A stretch of DNA of 64,000 bases from the NCBI GenBank assembly GCA_958298945.1, contig OY282608.1, forward strand, positions 63,340,951 to 63,404,950. Direction: 5' to 3'. Below the pieces are notes generated by a model, which had not been told where the DNA came from, did not search any database, and saw only the letters and a program-made list of their open reading frames with translations. Positions 46,966-59,800 of the stretch are shown piece by piece; the first letter of the stretch is position 1, and every line of letters begins with the position of its first letter. Position numbers and translations under genes: made by a program. The stretch comes from Atherix ibis (Eukaryota; Arthropoda; Insecta; Diptera; Athericidae).

Positions 46966-49902
46966 GTTGGTTTGTTGGTTTGTTGGTTTTTTGGTTTGTT
47001 GGTTTGTTGGTTTGTTGGTTTGTTGGTTTGTTGGTTTGTTGGTTTGTTGGTTTGTTGGTTTGTTGGTTTGTTGGCTTGTTGGTTTGTTGGTTTGTTGGCT
47101 TGTTGGCTTGTTGCTTTGTTCGTTTGATGGTTTGTTGGTTTGTTGGTTTTTTGGTTTGTTGGTTTTTTGGTTTGTTGCTTTGTTGGTTTGTTGGTTTGTT
47201 GGCTTGTTGGCTTGTTGGTTTGTTGGCTTGTTGGTTTGTTAGTTTGTTGGCTTTTTTGTTACTTGGTTTGTTGGTTTGTTGGCTTGTTGGCTTGTTGGTT
47301 TGTTGCTTTGTTCGTTTGATGGTTTGTTGGTTTATTGGTTACTTTGTTTGTTGGTTTTTTGGTTTGTTGGCTTGTTGGTTTGTTGGCTTGTTCGTTTGTT
47401 GGTTTGTTGGTTTGTTGGCTTGTTGGCTTGTTGGTTTGTTGGTTTGTTGGTTTGTTGGTTTGTTGGTTTGTTGGTTTGTTTTTTTGTTGGTTTTTGGTTT
47501 GTTGGTTTGTTGGTTTGTTGATTTGTTGGCTTGTTGGTTTGTTGGTTTGTTGGTTTGTTGGCTTGTTGGCTTGTTGGTTTGTTGGTTTGTTGGCTTGTTG
47601 GCTTGTTCGTTTGTTGGTTAGTTCGTTTGTTGGTTTGTTAGTTTGTTGGTTTGTTGGCTTGTTGGTTTGTTGGCTTGTTGGTTTGTTGGCTTGTTGGTTT
47701 GTTGGTTTGTTGGTTTGTTGGCTTGTTAATTTGTTGGTTTGTTGGCTTGTTGATTTGTTGGCTTGTTGGTTACTTGGTTTGTTGGTTTGTTGGTTTGTTG
47801 GCTTGTTGGTTTGTTGGCTTGTTGGTTTGTTGGTTTGTTGGTTTGTTGGCGTGTTGGCTTGTTGGTTTGTTGGTTTGTTGGTTTGTTGGTTTGTTGGTTT
47901 GTTGGTTTTTTGGTTTGTTGGTTTATTTGTTTGTTGGATTGTTGGCTTGTTGGCTTATTGGCTAGTTGGTTAGTTCGTTTGTTGGTTTGTTAGCTTGTTG
48001 GTTTGTTGGCTTGTTGGTTTGTTGGTTTGTTGGTTTGTTGGTTTGTTGGTTTGTTGGTTTGTTGGTTTTTTGGTTTGTTGGTTTATTGGTTTGTTGGCTT
48101 GTTGGTTTGTTGGTTTGTTGGCTTGTTGGCTTGTTGGTTTGTTGGTTTGTTGGCTTGTTGGTTACTTAGTTTGTTGGTTTGTTGGTTTGTTGGTTTGTTG
48201 GTTTGTTGGTTTGTTGGCTTGCTGGCTTATTGGTTTGTTGGCTTATTGGTTTGTTGGTTAGTTCGTTTGTTGGTTTGTTAGTTTGTTGGTTTGTTGGCTT
48301 GTTGGCTTGTTCGTTTGTTGGTTTTTTGGTTTGTTGGTTTGTTAGTTTGTTGGTTTGTTGATTTATTTGTTTGTTGGTTTGTTGGCTTGTTGGTTTGTTG
48401 GTTTGTTGGTTTGTTGGTTTGTTGGCTTGTTGGCTTGTTGGTTTGTTGGTTTGTTGGTTTTTTGGTTTCTTAGTTTGTTGGTTTGTTGGCTTGTTGGCTT
48501 GTTGGTTTGTTGGTTTGTTGGTTTGTTGGTTTTTTTGTTTTTTGGTTTGTTGGCTTGTTGTCTTGTTGGCTTGTTGGTTTGTTGGCTTGTTGGTTTGTTA
48601 GTTTGTTGGTTTGTTGGCTTGTTGGCTTGTTGGTTTGTTGGTTTGTTGGTTTGTTGGTTTGTTGGTTTGTTGGTTTGTTGGTTTTTGGTTTGTTGGTTTA
48701 TTTGTTTGTTGGTTTGTTGGCTTGTTGGCTTGTTGGTTTGTTGGTTTGTTGGTTTGTTGGCTTGTTGGTTTGTTGGTTTGTTGTTTTGTTGGCTTGTTGA
48801 CTTGTTGGTTTGTTGGTTTTTTGGTTTATTGGTTTATTTGTTTGTTGGTTTGTTGGCTTGTTGGTTTGTTGGTTTGTTGGTTTGTTTTTTGTTTGTTGGC
48901 TTGTTGGTTTGTTGGTTTGTTGGTTTGTTGGCTTGTTGGCTTGTTGGCTTGTTGGTTTGTTGGTTTGTTGGCTTGTTGGCTTGTTGGTTTGTTGGCTTGT
49001 TGGCTTGTTGGTTTGTTGGTTTGTTGGCTTGTTGGTTTGTTGGCTTGTTGGTTTGTTGGTTTGTTGGTTTGTTGGCGTGTTGGCTTGTTGGTTTGTTGGT
49101 TTGTTGGTTTGTTGGTTTGTTGGTTTGTTGGTTTTTTGGTTTGTTGGTTTATTTGTTTGTTGGATTGTTGGCTTGTTGGCTTATTGGCTAGTTGGTTAGT
49201 TCGTTTGTTGGTTTGTTTGCTTGTTGGTTTGTTGGCTTGTTGGTTTGTTGGTTTGTTGGCTTGTTGGTTTGTTGGCTTGTTGGTTTGTTGGCTTGTTGGT
49301 TTGTTGGTTTGTTGGTTTGTTGGCTTGTTGGCTTGTTGGTTAGTTCGTTTGTTGGTTTGTTAGTTTGTTGGTTTGTTGGTTTGTTGGCTTGTTGGCTTGT
49401 TGGTTTGTTGGTTTGTTGGTTTGTTGGCTTGTTGGTTTGTTGGCTTGTTGGTTTGTTGGCTTGTTGGTTTGTTGGTTTGTTGGTTTGTTGGCTTGTTGGT
49501 TTGTTGGTTTGTTGGCTTGTTGGTTTGTTGGCTTGTTGGTTACTTGGTTTGTTGGTTTGTTGGTTTGTTGGCTTGTTGGTTTGTTGGCTTGTTGGTTTGT
49601 TGGTTTGTTGGTTTGTTGGCTTGTTGGTTTGTTGGTTTGTTGGTTTGTTGGTTTGTTGGTTTGTTGGTTTTTTGTTTTGTTGGTTTATTTGTTTGTTGGT
49701 TTGTTGGCTTGTTGGTTTGTTGGTTGGTTGGCTTGTTGGCTTGTTGGTTTGTTGGTTTGTTGGCTTGTTGGTTTGTTGGTTTGTTGGTTTGTTGGCTTGT
49801 TGGTTTGTTGGCGTGTTGGCTTGTTGGTTTGTTGGTTTGTTGGTTTGTTGGTTTGTTGGTTTGTTGGTTTTTTGGTTTGTTGGTTTATTTGTTTGTTGGT
49901 TT
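46966..49902 (+). repeat. Tandem ~2.93-kb higher-order repeat, copy 2
   Basis: Immediate neighbour of 44041-46965. It differs by two extra units near 47690, and where copy 1 has GGTTTGTTTGTTGGTTGG near 46777, it has GGTTTGTTGGTTGG. It serves in turn as the template for 50402-51698 (offset 1804) and 51699-54756 (offset about 4720). Confidence 0.85.
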
Positions 49903-50019
49903 GTTGGCTTGTTGGTTTGTTGGTTTGTTGGCTTGTTGGCTTGTTGGTTTGTTGGTTTGTTGGCTTGTTGGTTTGTTGGTTTGTTGGTTGGTTGGCTTGT
50001 TGGTTTGTTGGCTTGTTGG

Positions 50020-50702
50020 CTTGTTGGTTTGTTGGTTTGTTGGTTTGTTGGTTTGTTGGTTTGTTGGTTTGTTGGTTTTTGGTTTGTTGGTTTATTTGTT
50101 TGTTGGTTTGTTGGCTTGTTGGCTTGTTGGTTTGTTGGTTTGTTGGTTTGTTGGCTTGTTGGTTTGTTGGTTTGTTGTTTTGTTGGCTTGTTGACTTGTT
50201 GGTTTGTTGGTTTTTTGGTTTATTGGTTTATTTGTTTGTTGGTTTGTTGGCTTGTTGGTTTGTTGGTTTGTTGGTTTGTTTTTTGTTTGTTGGCTTGTTG
50301 GTTTGTTGGTTTGTTGGTTTGTTGGTTTGTTGGTTTTTTTGTTTTTTGGTTTGTTGGCTTGTTGTCTTGTTGGCTTGTTGGTTTGTTGGCTTGTTAGTTT
50401 GTTAGTTTGTTGGTTTGTTGGCTTGTTGGCTTGTTGGTTTGTTGGTTTGTTGGTTTGTTGGTTTGTTGGTTTGTTGGTTTGTTGGTTTTTGGTTTGTTGG
50501 TTTATTTGTTTGTTGGTTTGTTGGCTTGTTGGCTTGTTGGTTTGTTGGTTTGTTGGTTTGTTGGCTTGTTGGTTTGTTGGTTTGTTGTTTTGTTGGCTTG
50601 TTGACTTGTTGGTTTGTTGGTTTTTTGGTTTATTGGTTTATTTGTTTGTTGGTTTGTTGGCTTGTTGGTTTGTTGGTTTGTTGGTTTGTTTTTTGTTTGT
50701 TG
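50020..50702 (+). repeat. 410-base local duplication carrying two +3 units
   Basis: The 7-base units at 50074 and 50484 and the 19-base units at 50273 and 50683 are both 410 bases apart, with identical units between. The remainder 2 modulo 8 equals -1 plus +3. Immediately left and right, the sequence matches 48.6-49.9 kb at offsets 1396 and 1804, so this is the seam of a larger copying event. Confidence 0.82.
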
Positions 50703-51698
50703 GCTTGTTGGTTTGTTGGTTTGTTGGTTTGTTGGCTTGTTGGCTTGTTGGCTTGTTGGTTTGTTGGTTTGTTGGCTTGTTGGCTTGTTGGTTTGTTGGC
50801 TTGTTGGCTTGTTGGTTTGTTGGTTTGTTGGCTTGTTGGTTTGTTGGCTTGTTGGTTTGTTGGTTTGTTGGTTTGTTGGCGTGTTGGCTTGTTGGTTTGT
50901 TGGTTTGTTGGTTTGTTGGTTTGTTGGTTTGTTGGTTTTTTGGTTTGTTGGTTTATTTGTTTGTTGGATTGTTGGCTTGTTGGCTTATTGGCTAGTTGGT
51001 TAGTTCGTTTGTTGGTTTGTTTGCTTGTTGGTTTGTTGGCTTGTTGGTTTGTTGGTTTGTTGGCTTGTTGGTTTGTTGGCTTGTTGGTTTGTTGGCTTGT
51101 TGGTTTGTTGGTTTGTTGGTTTGTTGGCTTGTTGGCTTGTTGGTTAGTTCGTTTGTTGGTTTGTTAGTTTGTTGGTTTGTTGGTTTGTTGGCTTGTTGGC
51201 TTGTTGGTTTGTTGGTTTGTTGGCTTGTTGGTTTGTTGGCTTGTTGGTTTGTTGGCTTGTTGGTTTGTTGGTTTGTTGGTTTGTTGGCTTGTTGGTTTGT
51301 TGGTTTGTTGGCTTGTTGGTTTGTTGGCTTGTTGGTTACTTGGTTTGTTGGTTTGTTGGTTTGTTGGCTTGTTGGTTTGTTGGCTTGTTGGTTTGTTGGT
51401 TTGTTGGTTTGTTGGCTTGTTGGTTTGTTGGTTTGTTGGTTTGTTGGTTTGTTGGTTTGTTGGTTTTTTGTTTTGTTGGTTTATTTGTTTGTTGGTTTGT
51501 TGGCTTGTTGGTTTGTTGGTTGGTTGGCTTGTTGGCTTGTTGGTTTGTTGGTTTGTTGGCTTGTTGGTTTGTTGGTTTGTTGGTTTGTTGGCTTGTTGGT
51601 TTGTTGGCGTGTTGGCTTGTTGGTTTGTTGGTTTGTTGGTTTGTTGGTTTGTTGGTTTGTTGGTTTTTTGGTTTGTTGGTTTATTTGTTTGTTGGTTT

Positions 51699-54600
51699 GT
51701 TGGTTTGTTGGTTTGTTGGTTTTTTGGTTTGTTGGTTTGTTGGTTTGTTGGTTTGTTGGTTTGTTGGTTTGTTGGTTTGTTGGTTTGTTGGTTTGTTGGT
51801 TTGTTGGCTTGTTGGTTTGTTGGTTTGTTGGCTTGTTGGCTTGTTGCTTTGTTCGTTTGATGGTTTGTTGGTTTGTTGGTTTTTTGGTTTGTTGGTTTTT
51901 TGGTTTGTTGCTTTGTTGGTTTGTTGGTTTGTTGGCTTGTTGGCTTGTTGGTTTGTTGGCTTGTTGGTTTGTTAGTTTGTTGGCTTTTTTGTTACTTGGT
52001 TTGTTGGTTTGTTGGCTTGTTGGCTTGTTGGTTTGTTGCTTTGTTCGTTTGATGGTTTGTTGGTTTATTGGTTACTTTGTTTGTTGGTTTTTTGGTTTGT
52101 TGGCTTGTTGGTTTGTTGGCTTGTTGGTTTGTTGGTTTGTTGGTTTGTTGGCTTGTTGGCTTGTTGGTTTGTTGGTTTGTTGGTTTGTTGGTTTGTTGGT
52201 TTGTTGGTTTGTTTTTTTGTTGGTTTTTGGTTTGTTGGTTTGTTGGTTTGTTGGTTTGTTGGCTTGTTGGTTTGTTGGTTTGTTGGTTTGTTGGCTTGTT
52301 GGCTTGTTGGTTTGTTGGTTTGTTGGCTTGTTGGCTTGTTCGTTTGTTGGTTAGTTCGTTTGTTGGTTTGTTAGTTTGTTGGTTTGTTGGCTTGTTGGTT
52401 TGTTGGCTTGTTGGTTTGTTGGTTTGTTGGTTTGTTGGCTTGTTAATTTGTTGGTTTATTGGCTTGTTGATTTGTTGGCTTGTTGGTTACTTGGTTTGTT
52501 GGTTTGTTGGTTTGTTGGCTTGTTGGTTTGTTGGCTTGTTGGTTTGTTGGTTTGTTGGTTTGTTGGCGTGTTGGCTTGTTGGTTTGTTGGTTTATTGGTT
52601 TGTTGGTTTGTTGGTTTGTTGGTTTTTTGGTTTGTTGGTTTATTTGTTTGTTGGATTGTTGGCTTGTTGGCTTATTGGCTAGTTGGTTAGTTCGTTTGTT
52701 GGTTTGTTAGCTTGTTGGTTTGTTGGCTTGTTGGTTTGTTGGTTTGTTGGTTTGTTGGTTTGTTGGTTTGTTGGTTTGTTGGTTTTTTGGTTTGTTGGTT
52801 TATTGGTTTGTTGGCTTGTTGGTTTGTTGGTTTGTTGGCTTGTTGGCTTGTTGGTTTGTTGGTTTGTTGGCTTGTTGGTTACTTAGTTTGTTGGTTTGTT
52901 GGTTTGTTGGTTTGTTGGTTTGTTGGTTTGTTGGCTTGCTGGCTTATTGGTTTGTTGGCTTATTGGTTTGTTGGTTAGTTCGTTTGTTGGTTTGTTAGTT
53001 TGTTGGTTTGTTGGCTTGTTGGCTTGTTCGTTTGTTGGTTTTTTGGTTTGTTGGTTTGTTAGTTTGTTGGTTTGTTGATTTATTTGTTTGTTGGTTTGTT
53101 GGCTTGTTGGTTTGTTGGTTTGTTGGTTTGTTGGTTTGTTGGCTTGTTGGCTTGTTGGTTTGTTGGTTTGTTGGTTTTTTGGTTTCTTAGTTTGTTGGTT
53201 TGTTGGCTTGTTGGCTTGTTGGTTTGTTGGTTTGTTGGTTTGTTGGTTTTTTTGTTTTTTGGTTTGTTGGCTTGTTGTCTTGTTGGCTTGTTGGTTTGTT
53301 GGCTTGTTGGTTTGTTAGTTTGTTGGTTTGTTGGCTTGTTGGCTTGTTGGTTTGTTGGTTTGTTGGTTTGTTGGTTTGTTGGTTTGTTGGTTTGTTGGTT
53401 TTTGGTTTGTTGGTTTATTTGTTTGTTGGTTTGTTGGCTTGTTGGCTTGTTGGTTTGTTGGTTTGTTGGTTTGTTGGCTTGTTGGTTTGTTGGTTTGTTG
53501 TTTTGTTGGCTTGTTGACTTGTTGGTTTGTTGGTTTTTTGGTTTATTGGTTTATTTGTTTGTTGGTTTGTTGGCTTGTTGGTTTGTTGGTTTGTTGGTTT
53601 GTTTTTTGTTTGTTGGCTTGTTGGTTTGTTGGTTTGTTGGTTTGTTGGCTTGTTGGCTTGTTGGCTTGTTGGTTTGTTGGTTTGTTGGCTTGTTGGCTTG
53701 TTGGTTTGTTGGCTTGTTGGCTTGTTGGTTTGTTGGTTTGTTGGCTTGTTGGTTTGTTGGCTTGTTGGTTTGTTGGTTTGTTGGTTTGTTGGCGTGTTGG
53801 CTTGTTGGTTTGTTGGTTTGTTGGTTTGTTGGTTTGTTGGTTTGTTGGTTTTTTGGTTTGTTGGTTTATTTGTTTGTTGGATTGTTGGCTTGTTGGCTTA
53901 TTGGCTAGTTGGTTAGTTCGTTTGTTGGTTTGTTTGCTTGTTGGTTTGTTGGCTTGTTGGTTTGTTGGTTTGTTGGCTTGTTGGTTTGTTGGCTTGTTGG
54001 TTTGTTGGCTTGTTGGTTTGTTGGTTTGTTGGTTTGTTGGTTTGTTGGCTTGTTGGCTTGTTGGTTAGTTCGTTTGTTGGTTTGTTAGTTTGTTGGTTTG
54101 TTGGTTTGTTGGCTTGTTGGCTTGTTGGTTTGTTGGTTTGTTGGCTTGTTGGTTTGTTGGCTTGTTGGTTTGTTGGCTTGTTGGTTTGTTGGTTTGTTGG
54201 TTTGTTGGCTTGTTGGTTTGTTGGTTTGTTGGCTTGTTGGTTTGTTGGCTTGTTGGTTACTTGGTTTGTTGGTTTGTTGGTTTGTTGGCTTGTTGGTTTG
54301 TTGGCTTGTTGGTTTGTTGGTTTGTTGGTTTGTTGGCTTGTTGGTTTGTTGGTTTGTTGGTTTGTTGGTTTGTTGGTTTGTTGGTTTTTTGTTTTGTTGG
54401 TTTATTTGTTTGTTGGTTTGTTGGCTTGTTGGTTTGTTGGTTGGTTGGCTTGTTGGCTTGTTGGTTTGTTGGTTTGTTGGCTTGTTGGTTTGTTGGTTTG
54501 TTGGTTTGTTGGCTTTTGGTTTGTTGGCGTGTTGGCTTGTTGGTTTGTTGGTTTGTTGGTTTGTTGGTTTGTTGGTTTGTTGGTTTTTTGGTTTGTTGGT

Positions 54601-54756
54601 TTATTTGTTTGTTGGTTTGTTGGCTTGTTGGTTTGTTGGTTTGTTGGCTTGTTGGCTTGTTGGTTTGTTGGTTTGTTGGCTTGTTGGTTTGTTGGTTTGT
54701 TGGTTGGTTGGCTTGTTGGTTTGTTGGCTTGTTGGCTTGTTGGTTTGTTGGTTTGT
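51699..54756 (+). repeat. Copy of 46966-50040 (offset about 4.72 kb)
   Basis: The offset is 4733 at the left, then 4717, with short stretches of 4725. Shared: 7-base units 47489/52222 and 48680/53397, the 19-base unit 48879/53596, and GGCGTG 49810/54526. A 7-base unit GGCTTTT at 54511 is private to this copy and lies next to GGCGTG. Confidence 0.82.
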
Positions 54757-55179
54757 TGGCTTGTTGGTTTGTCGGTTTGTTGGTTTGTTTGTTTGTTGGT
54801 TTATTTGTTTGTTGGTTTGTTGGCTTGTTGGTTTGTTGGTTTGTTGGCTTGTTGGCTTGTTGGTTTGTTGGTTTGTTGGTTTGTTGGTTTTTTGGTTTGT
54901 TGGTTTGTTGGTTTGTTGGTTTGTTGGTTTGTTGGTTTGTTGGTTTGTTGGTTTGTTGGTTTGTTGGTTTGTTGGCTTGTTGGTTTGTTGGTTTGTTGGC
55001 TTGTTGGCTTGTTGCTTTGTTCGTTTGATGGTTTGTTGGTTTGTTGGTTTTTTGGTTTGTTGGTTTTTTAGTTTGTTGCTTTGTTGGTTTGTTGGTTTGT
55101 TGGCTTGTTGGCTTGTTGGTTTGTTGGCTTGTTGGCTTGTTGGTTTGTTGCTTTGTTCGTTTGATGGTTTGTTGGTTTA

Positions 55180-57615
55180 TTGGTTACTTTGTTTGTTGGT
55201 TTTTTGGTTTGTTGGCTTGTTGGTTTGTTGGCTTGTTGGTTTGTTGGTTTGTTGGTTTGTTGGCTTGTTGGCTTGTTGGTTTGTTGGTTTGTTGGTTTGT
55301 TGGTTTGTTGGTTTGTTTTTTTGTTGGTTTTTGGTTTGTTGGTTTGTTGGTTTGTTGGTTTGTTGGCTTGTTGGTTTGTTGGTTTGTTGGTTTGTTGGCT
55401 TGTTGGCTTGTTGGTTTGTTGGTTTGTTGGCTTGTTGGCTTGTTCGTTTGTTGGTTAGTTCGTTTGTTGGTTTGTTAGTTTGTTGGTTTGTTGGCTTGTT
55501 GGTTTGTTGGCTTGTTGGTTTGTTGGTTTGTTGGTTTGTTGGCTTGTTAATTTGTTGGTTTGTTGGCTTGTTGATTTGTTGGCTTGTTGCCTACTTGGTT
55601 TGTTGGTTTGTTGGTTTGTTGGCTTGTTGGTTTGTTGGCTTGTTGGTTTGTTGGTTTGTTGGTTTGTGTGCGTGTTGGCTTGTTGGTTTGTTGGTTTGTT
55701 GGTTTGTTGGTTTGTTGGTTTGTTGGTTTTTTGGTTTGTTGGTTTATTTGTTTGTTGGATTGTTGGCTTGTTGGCTTATTGGCTAGTTGGTTAGTTCGTT
55801 TGTTGGTTTGTTAGCTTGTTGGTTTGTTGGCTTGTTGGTTTGTTGGTTTGTTGGTTTGTTGGTTTGTTGGTTTGTTGGTTTGTTGGTTTTTTGGTTTGTT
55901 GGTTTATTGGTTTGTTGGCTTGTTGGTTTGTTGGTTTGTTGGTTTGTGTGCTTGTTGGCTTGTTGGTTTGTTGGTTTGTTGGCTTGTTGGTTACTTAGTT
56001 TGTTGGTTTGTTGGTTTGTTGGTTTGTTGGTTTGTTGGTTTGTTGGCTTGCTGGCTTATTGGTTTGTTGGCTTATTGGTTTGTTGGTTAGTTCGTTTGTT
56101 GGTTTGTTAGTTTGTTGGTTTGTTGGCTTGTTGGCTTGTTCGTTTGTTGGTTTTTTGGTTTGTTGGTTTGTTAGTTTGTTGGTTTGTTGATTTATTTGTT
56201 TGTTGGTTTGTTGGCTTGTTGGTTTGTTGGTTTGTTGGTTTGTTGGTTTGTTGGCTTGTTGGCTTGTTGGTTTGTTGGTTTGTTGGTTTTTTGGTTTCTT
56301 AGTTTGTTGGTTTGTTGGCTTGTTGGCTTGTTGGTTTGTTGGTTTGTTGGTTTGTTGGTTTTTTTGTTTTTTGGTTTGTTGGCTTGTTGTCTTGTTGGCT
56401 TGTTGGTTTGTTGGCTTGTTGGTTTGTTAGTTTGTTGGTTTGTTGGCTTGTTGGCTTGTTGGTTTGTTGGTTTGTTGGTTTGTTGGTTTGTTGGTTTGTT
56501 GGTTTGTTGGTTTTTGGTTTGTTGGTTTATTTGTTTGTTGGTTTGTTGGCTTGTTGGCTTGTTGGTTTGTTGGTTTGTTGGTTTGTTGGCTTGTTGGTTT
56601 GTTGGTTTGTTGTTTTGTTGGCTTGTTGACTTGTTGGTTTGTTGGTTTTTTGGTTTATTGGTTTATTTGTTTGTTGGTTTGTTGGCTTGTTGGTTTGTTG
56701 GTTTGTTGGTTTGTTTTTTGTTTGTTGGCTTGTTGGTTTGTTGGTTTGTTGGTTTGTTGGCTTGTTGGCTTGTTGGCTTGTTGGTTTGTTGGTTTGTTGG
56801 CTTGTTGGCTTGTTGGTTTGTTGGCTTGTTGGCTTGTTGGTTTGTTGGTTTGTTGGCTTGTTGGTTTGTTGGCTTGTTGGTTTGTTGGTTTGTTGGTTTG
56901 TTGGCGTGTTGGCTTGTTGGTTTGTTGGTTTGTTGGTTTGTTGGTTTGTTGGTTTGTTGGTTTTTTGGTTTGTTGGTTTATTTGTTTGTTGGATTGTTGG
57001 CTTGTTGGCTTATTGGCTAGTTGGTTAGTTCGTTTGTTGGTTTGTTTGCTTGTTGGTTTGTTGGCTTGTTGGTTTGTTGGTTTGTTGGCTTGTTGGTTTG
57101 TTGGCTTGTTGGTTTGTTGGCTTGTTGGTTTGTTGGTTTGTTGGTTTGTTGGCTTGTTGGCTTGTTGGTTAGTTCGTTTGTTGGTTTGTTAGTTTGTTGG
57201 TTTGTTGGTTTGTTGGCTTGTTGGCTTGTTGGTTTGTTGGTTTGTTGGCTTGTTGGTTTGTTGGCTTGTTGGTTTGTTGGCTTGTTGGTTTGTTGGTTTG
57301 TTGGTTTGTTGGCTTGTTGGTTTGTTGGTTTGTTGGCTTGTTGGTTTATTGGCTTGTTGGTTACTTGGTTTGTTGGTTTGTTGGTTTGTTGGCTTGTTGG
57401 TTTGTTGGCTTGTTGGTTTGTTGGTTTGTTGGTTTGTTGGCTTGTTGGTTTGTTGGTTTGTTGGTTTGTTGGTTTGTTGGTTTGTTGGTTTTTTGTTTTG
57501 TTGGTTTATTTGTTTGTTGGTTTGTTGGCTTGTTGGTTTGTTGGTTGGTTGGCTTGTTGGCTTGTTGGTTTGTTGGTTTGTTGGCTTGTTGGTTTGTTGG
57601 TTTGTTGGTTTGTTG
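55180..57615 (+). repeat. Copy of 52065-54510 (offset 3112/3104)
   Basis: Shared: 7-base units 52222/55326 and 53397/56509, the 19-base unit 53596/56708, and the GGCTAGTTGG plus TTCG junction near 52679/55783 and 53907/57019. Just left of it, about seven units with a TTACTT marker have been lost relative to 51.92-52.06 kb. GTGTGCG near 55667 and GTGTGCTT near 55946 are private changes. Confidence 0.82.
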
Positions 57616-59800
57616 GCTTGTTGGTTTGTTGGCTTGTTGGCTTGTTGGTTTGTTGGTTTGTTGGCTTGTTAGCTTGTTGGTTTGTTGGTTTGTTTGTTTG
57701 TTGGTTTATTTGTTTGTTGGTTTGTTGGCTTGTTGGTTTGTTGGTTTGTTGGCTTGTTGGCTTGTTGGTTTGTTGGTTTGTTGGTTTGTTGGTTTGTGGT
57801 TTGTTGGTTTGTTGGTTTGTTGGTTTGTTGGTTTGTTGGTTTGTTGGTTTGTTGGTTTGTTGGCTTGTTGGTTTGTTGGTTTGTTGGCTTGTTGGCTTGT
57901 TGGTTTGTTGGTTTGTTGGTTTGTTGGCTTGTTGGTTTGTTGGTTTGTTGGCTTGCTGGTTTGTTGGTTTGTTGGTTTGTTGGCTTGTTGGCTTGTTGGT
58001 TTGTTGGTTTGTTGGCTTGTTGGTTTATTGGTTTGTTGGTTTGTTGGCTTGTTCGCTTGTTGCTTTGTTCGTTTGATGGTTTGTTGGTTTGTTGGTTTTT
58101 TGGTTTGTTGGTTTTTTGGTTTGTTGCTTTGTTGGTTTGTTGGTTTGTTGGCTTGTTGGCTTGTTGGTTTGTTGGCTTGTTGGTTTGTTAGCTTGTTGGT
58201 TTGTTGGTTTGTTTGTTTGTTGGTTTATTTGTTTGTTGGTTTGTTGGCTTGTTGGTTTGTTGGTTTGTTGGCTTGTTGGCTTGTTGGTTTGTTGGTTTGT
58301 TGGTTTGTTGGTTTGTTGGTTTTTTGGTTTGTTGGTTTATTTGTTTGTTGGTTTGTTGGCTTGTTGGTTTGTTGGTTTGTTGGCTTGTTGGCTTGTTGGT
58401 TTGTCGGTTTGTTGGCTTGTTGGTTTGTTGGTTTGTTGGTTTGTTGGCTTGTTGGTTTGTTGGTTTGTTGTTTTGTTGGCTTGTTGACTTGTTGGTTTGT
58501 TGGTTTTTTGGTTTATTGGTTTATTTGTTTGTTGGTTTGTTGGCTTGTTGGTTTGTTGGTTTGTTGGTTTGTTGGTTTGTTGGCTTGTTGGTTTGTTGGT
58601 TTGTTGGTTTGTTGGCTTGTTGGCTTGTTGGCTTGTTGGTTTGTTGGTTTGTTGGCTTGTTGGCTTGTTGGTTTGTTAGTTTGTTGGCTTTTTGGTTACT
58701 TGGTTTGTTGGTTTGTTGGCTTGTTTTCTTGTTGGTTTGTTGCTTTGTTCGTTTGATGGTTTGTTGGTTTATTGGTTACTTTGTTTGTTGGTTTGTTGGT
58801 TTGTTGGCTTGTTGGTTTGTTGGCTTGTTGGTTTGTAGGTTTGTTGGTTTGTTGTTTTGTTGGCTTGTTGGCTTGTTGGTTTGTTGGTTTGTTGGTTTGT
58901 TGGTTTGTTTTTTTGTTGGTTTTTGGTTTGTTGGTTTGTTGGTTTGTTGGTTTGTTGGCTTGTGGGTTTGTTGGTTTGTTGGTTTGTTGGCTTGTTGGCT
59001 TGTTGGTTTGTTGGTTTGTTGGCTTGTTGGCTTGTTCGTTTGTTGGTTAGTTCGTTTGTTGGTTTGTTAGTTTGTTGGTTTGTTGGTTTGTTGGCTTGTT
59101 GGCTTTTTGGTTTGTTGGTTTAATGGCTTGTTGGTTTGTTGCCTTGTTGGTTTGTTGGCTTGTTGGTTTGTTGGTTTGTTGGTTTGTTGGCTTGTTAATT
59201 TGTTGGTTTGTTGGCTTGTTGATTTGTTGGCTTGTTGGTTACTTGGTTTGTTGGTTTGTTGGTTTGTTGGCTTGTTGGTTCGTTGGCTTGTTGGTTTGTT
59301 GGTTTGTTGGTTTGTTGGCGTGTTGGCTTGTTGGTTTGTTGGTTTGTTGGTTTGTTGGTTTGTTGGTTTTTTGGTTTGTTGGTTTATTTGTTTGTTGCAT
59401 TGTTGGCTTGTTGGTTTGTTGGTTTGTTGGCTTGTTGGCTTGTTGGTTTGTTGGCTTGTTGGTTTGTTGGTTTGTTGGCTTGTTGGCTTGTTGCTTTGTT
59501 GGTTTGTTGGTTTGTTGGCTTGTTGGCTTGTTGGTTTGTTAGTTTGTTAGCTTTTTGGTTACTTGGTTTGTTGGTTTGTTTGTTTGTTGGTTTGTTGGCT
59601 TGTTGGTTTGTTGGCTTGTTGGTTTGTTGGTTTGTTGGTTTGTTGGCTTGTTGGCTTGTTGGTTTGTTGGTTTGTTGGTTTGTTGGTTTGTTGGTTTGTT
59701 GGTTTTTTGGTTTGTTGGTTTATTTGATTGTTGGTTTGTTGGCTTGTTGGTTTGTTGGTTTGTTGGTTTGTTGGCTTGTTGGTTTGTTGGTTTGTTGGTT
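55880..59800 (+). repeat. Tandem 3920-base higher-order repeat, copy 1
   Basis: Matches 59801-63720 at 3920 bases (490 octamers). Landmarks: TTACTTAG 55991/59911, 7-base units 56509/60429, 57791/61711 and 58918/62838, the 19-base unit 56708/60628, and TTTGATTG near 59725/63645. The four breaks inside sum to zero, as required. Near the left edge copy 1 has one extra unit (TTTGTGTG). Confidence 0.92.
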
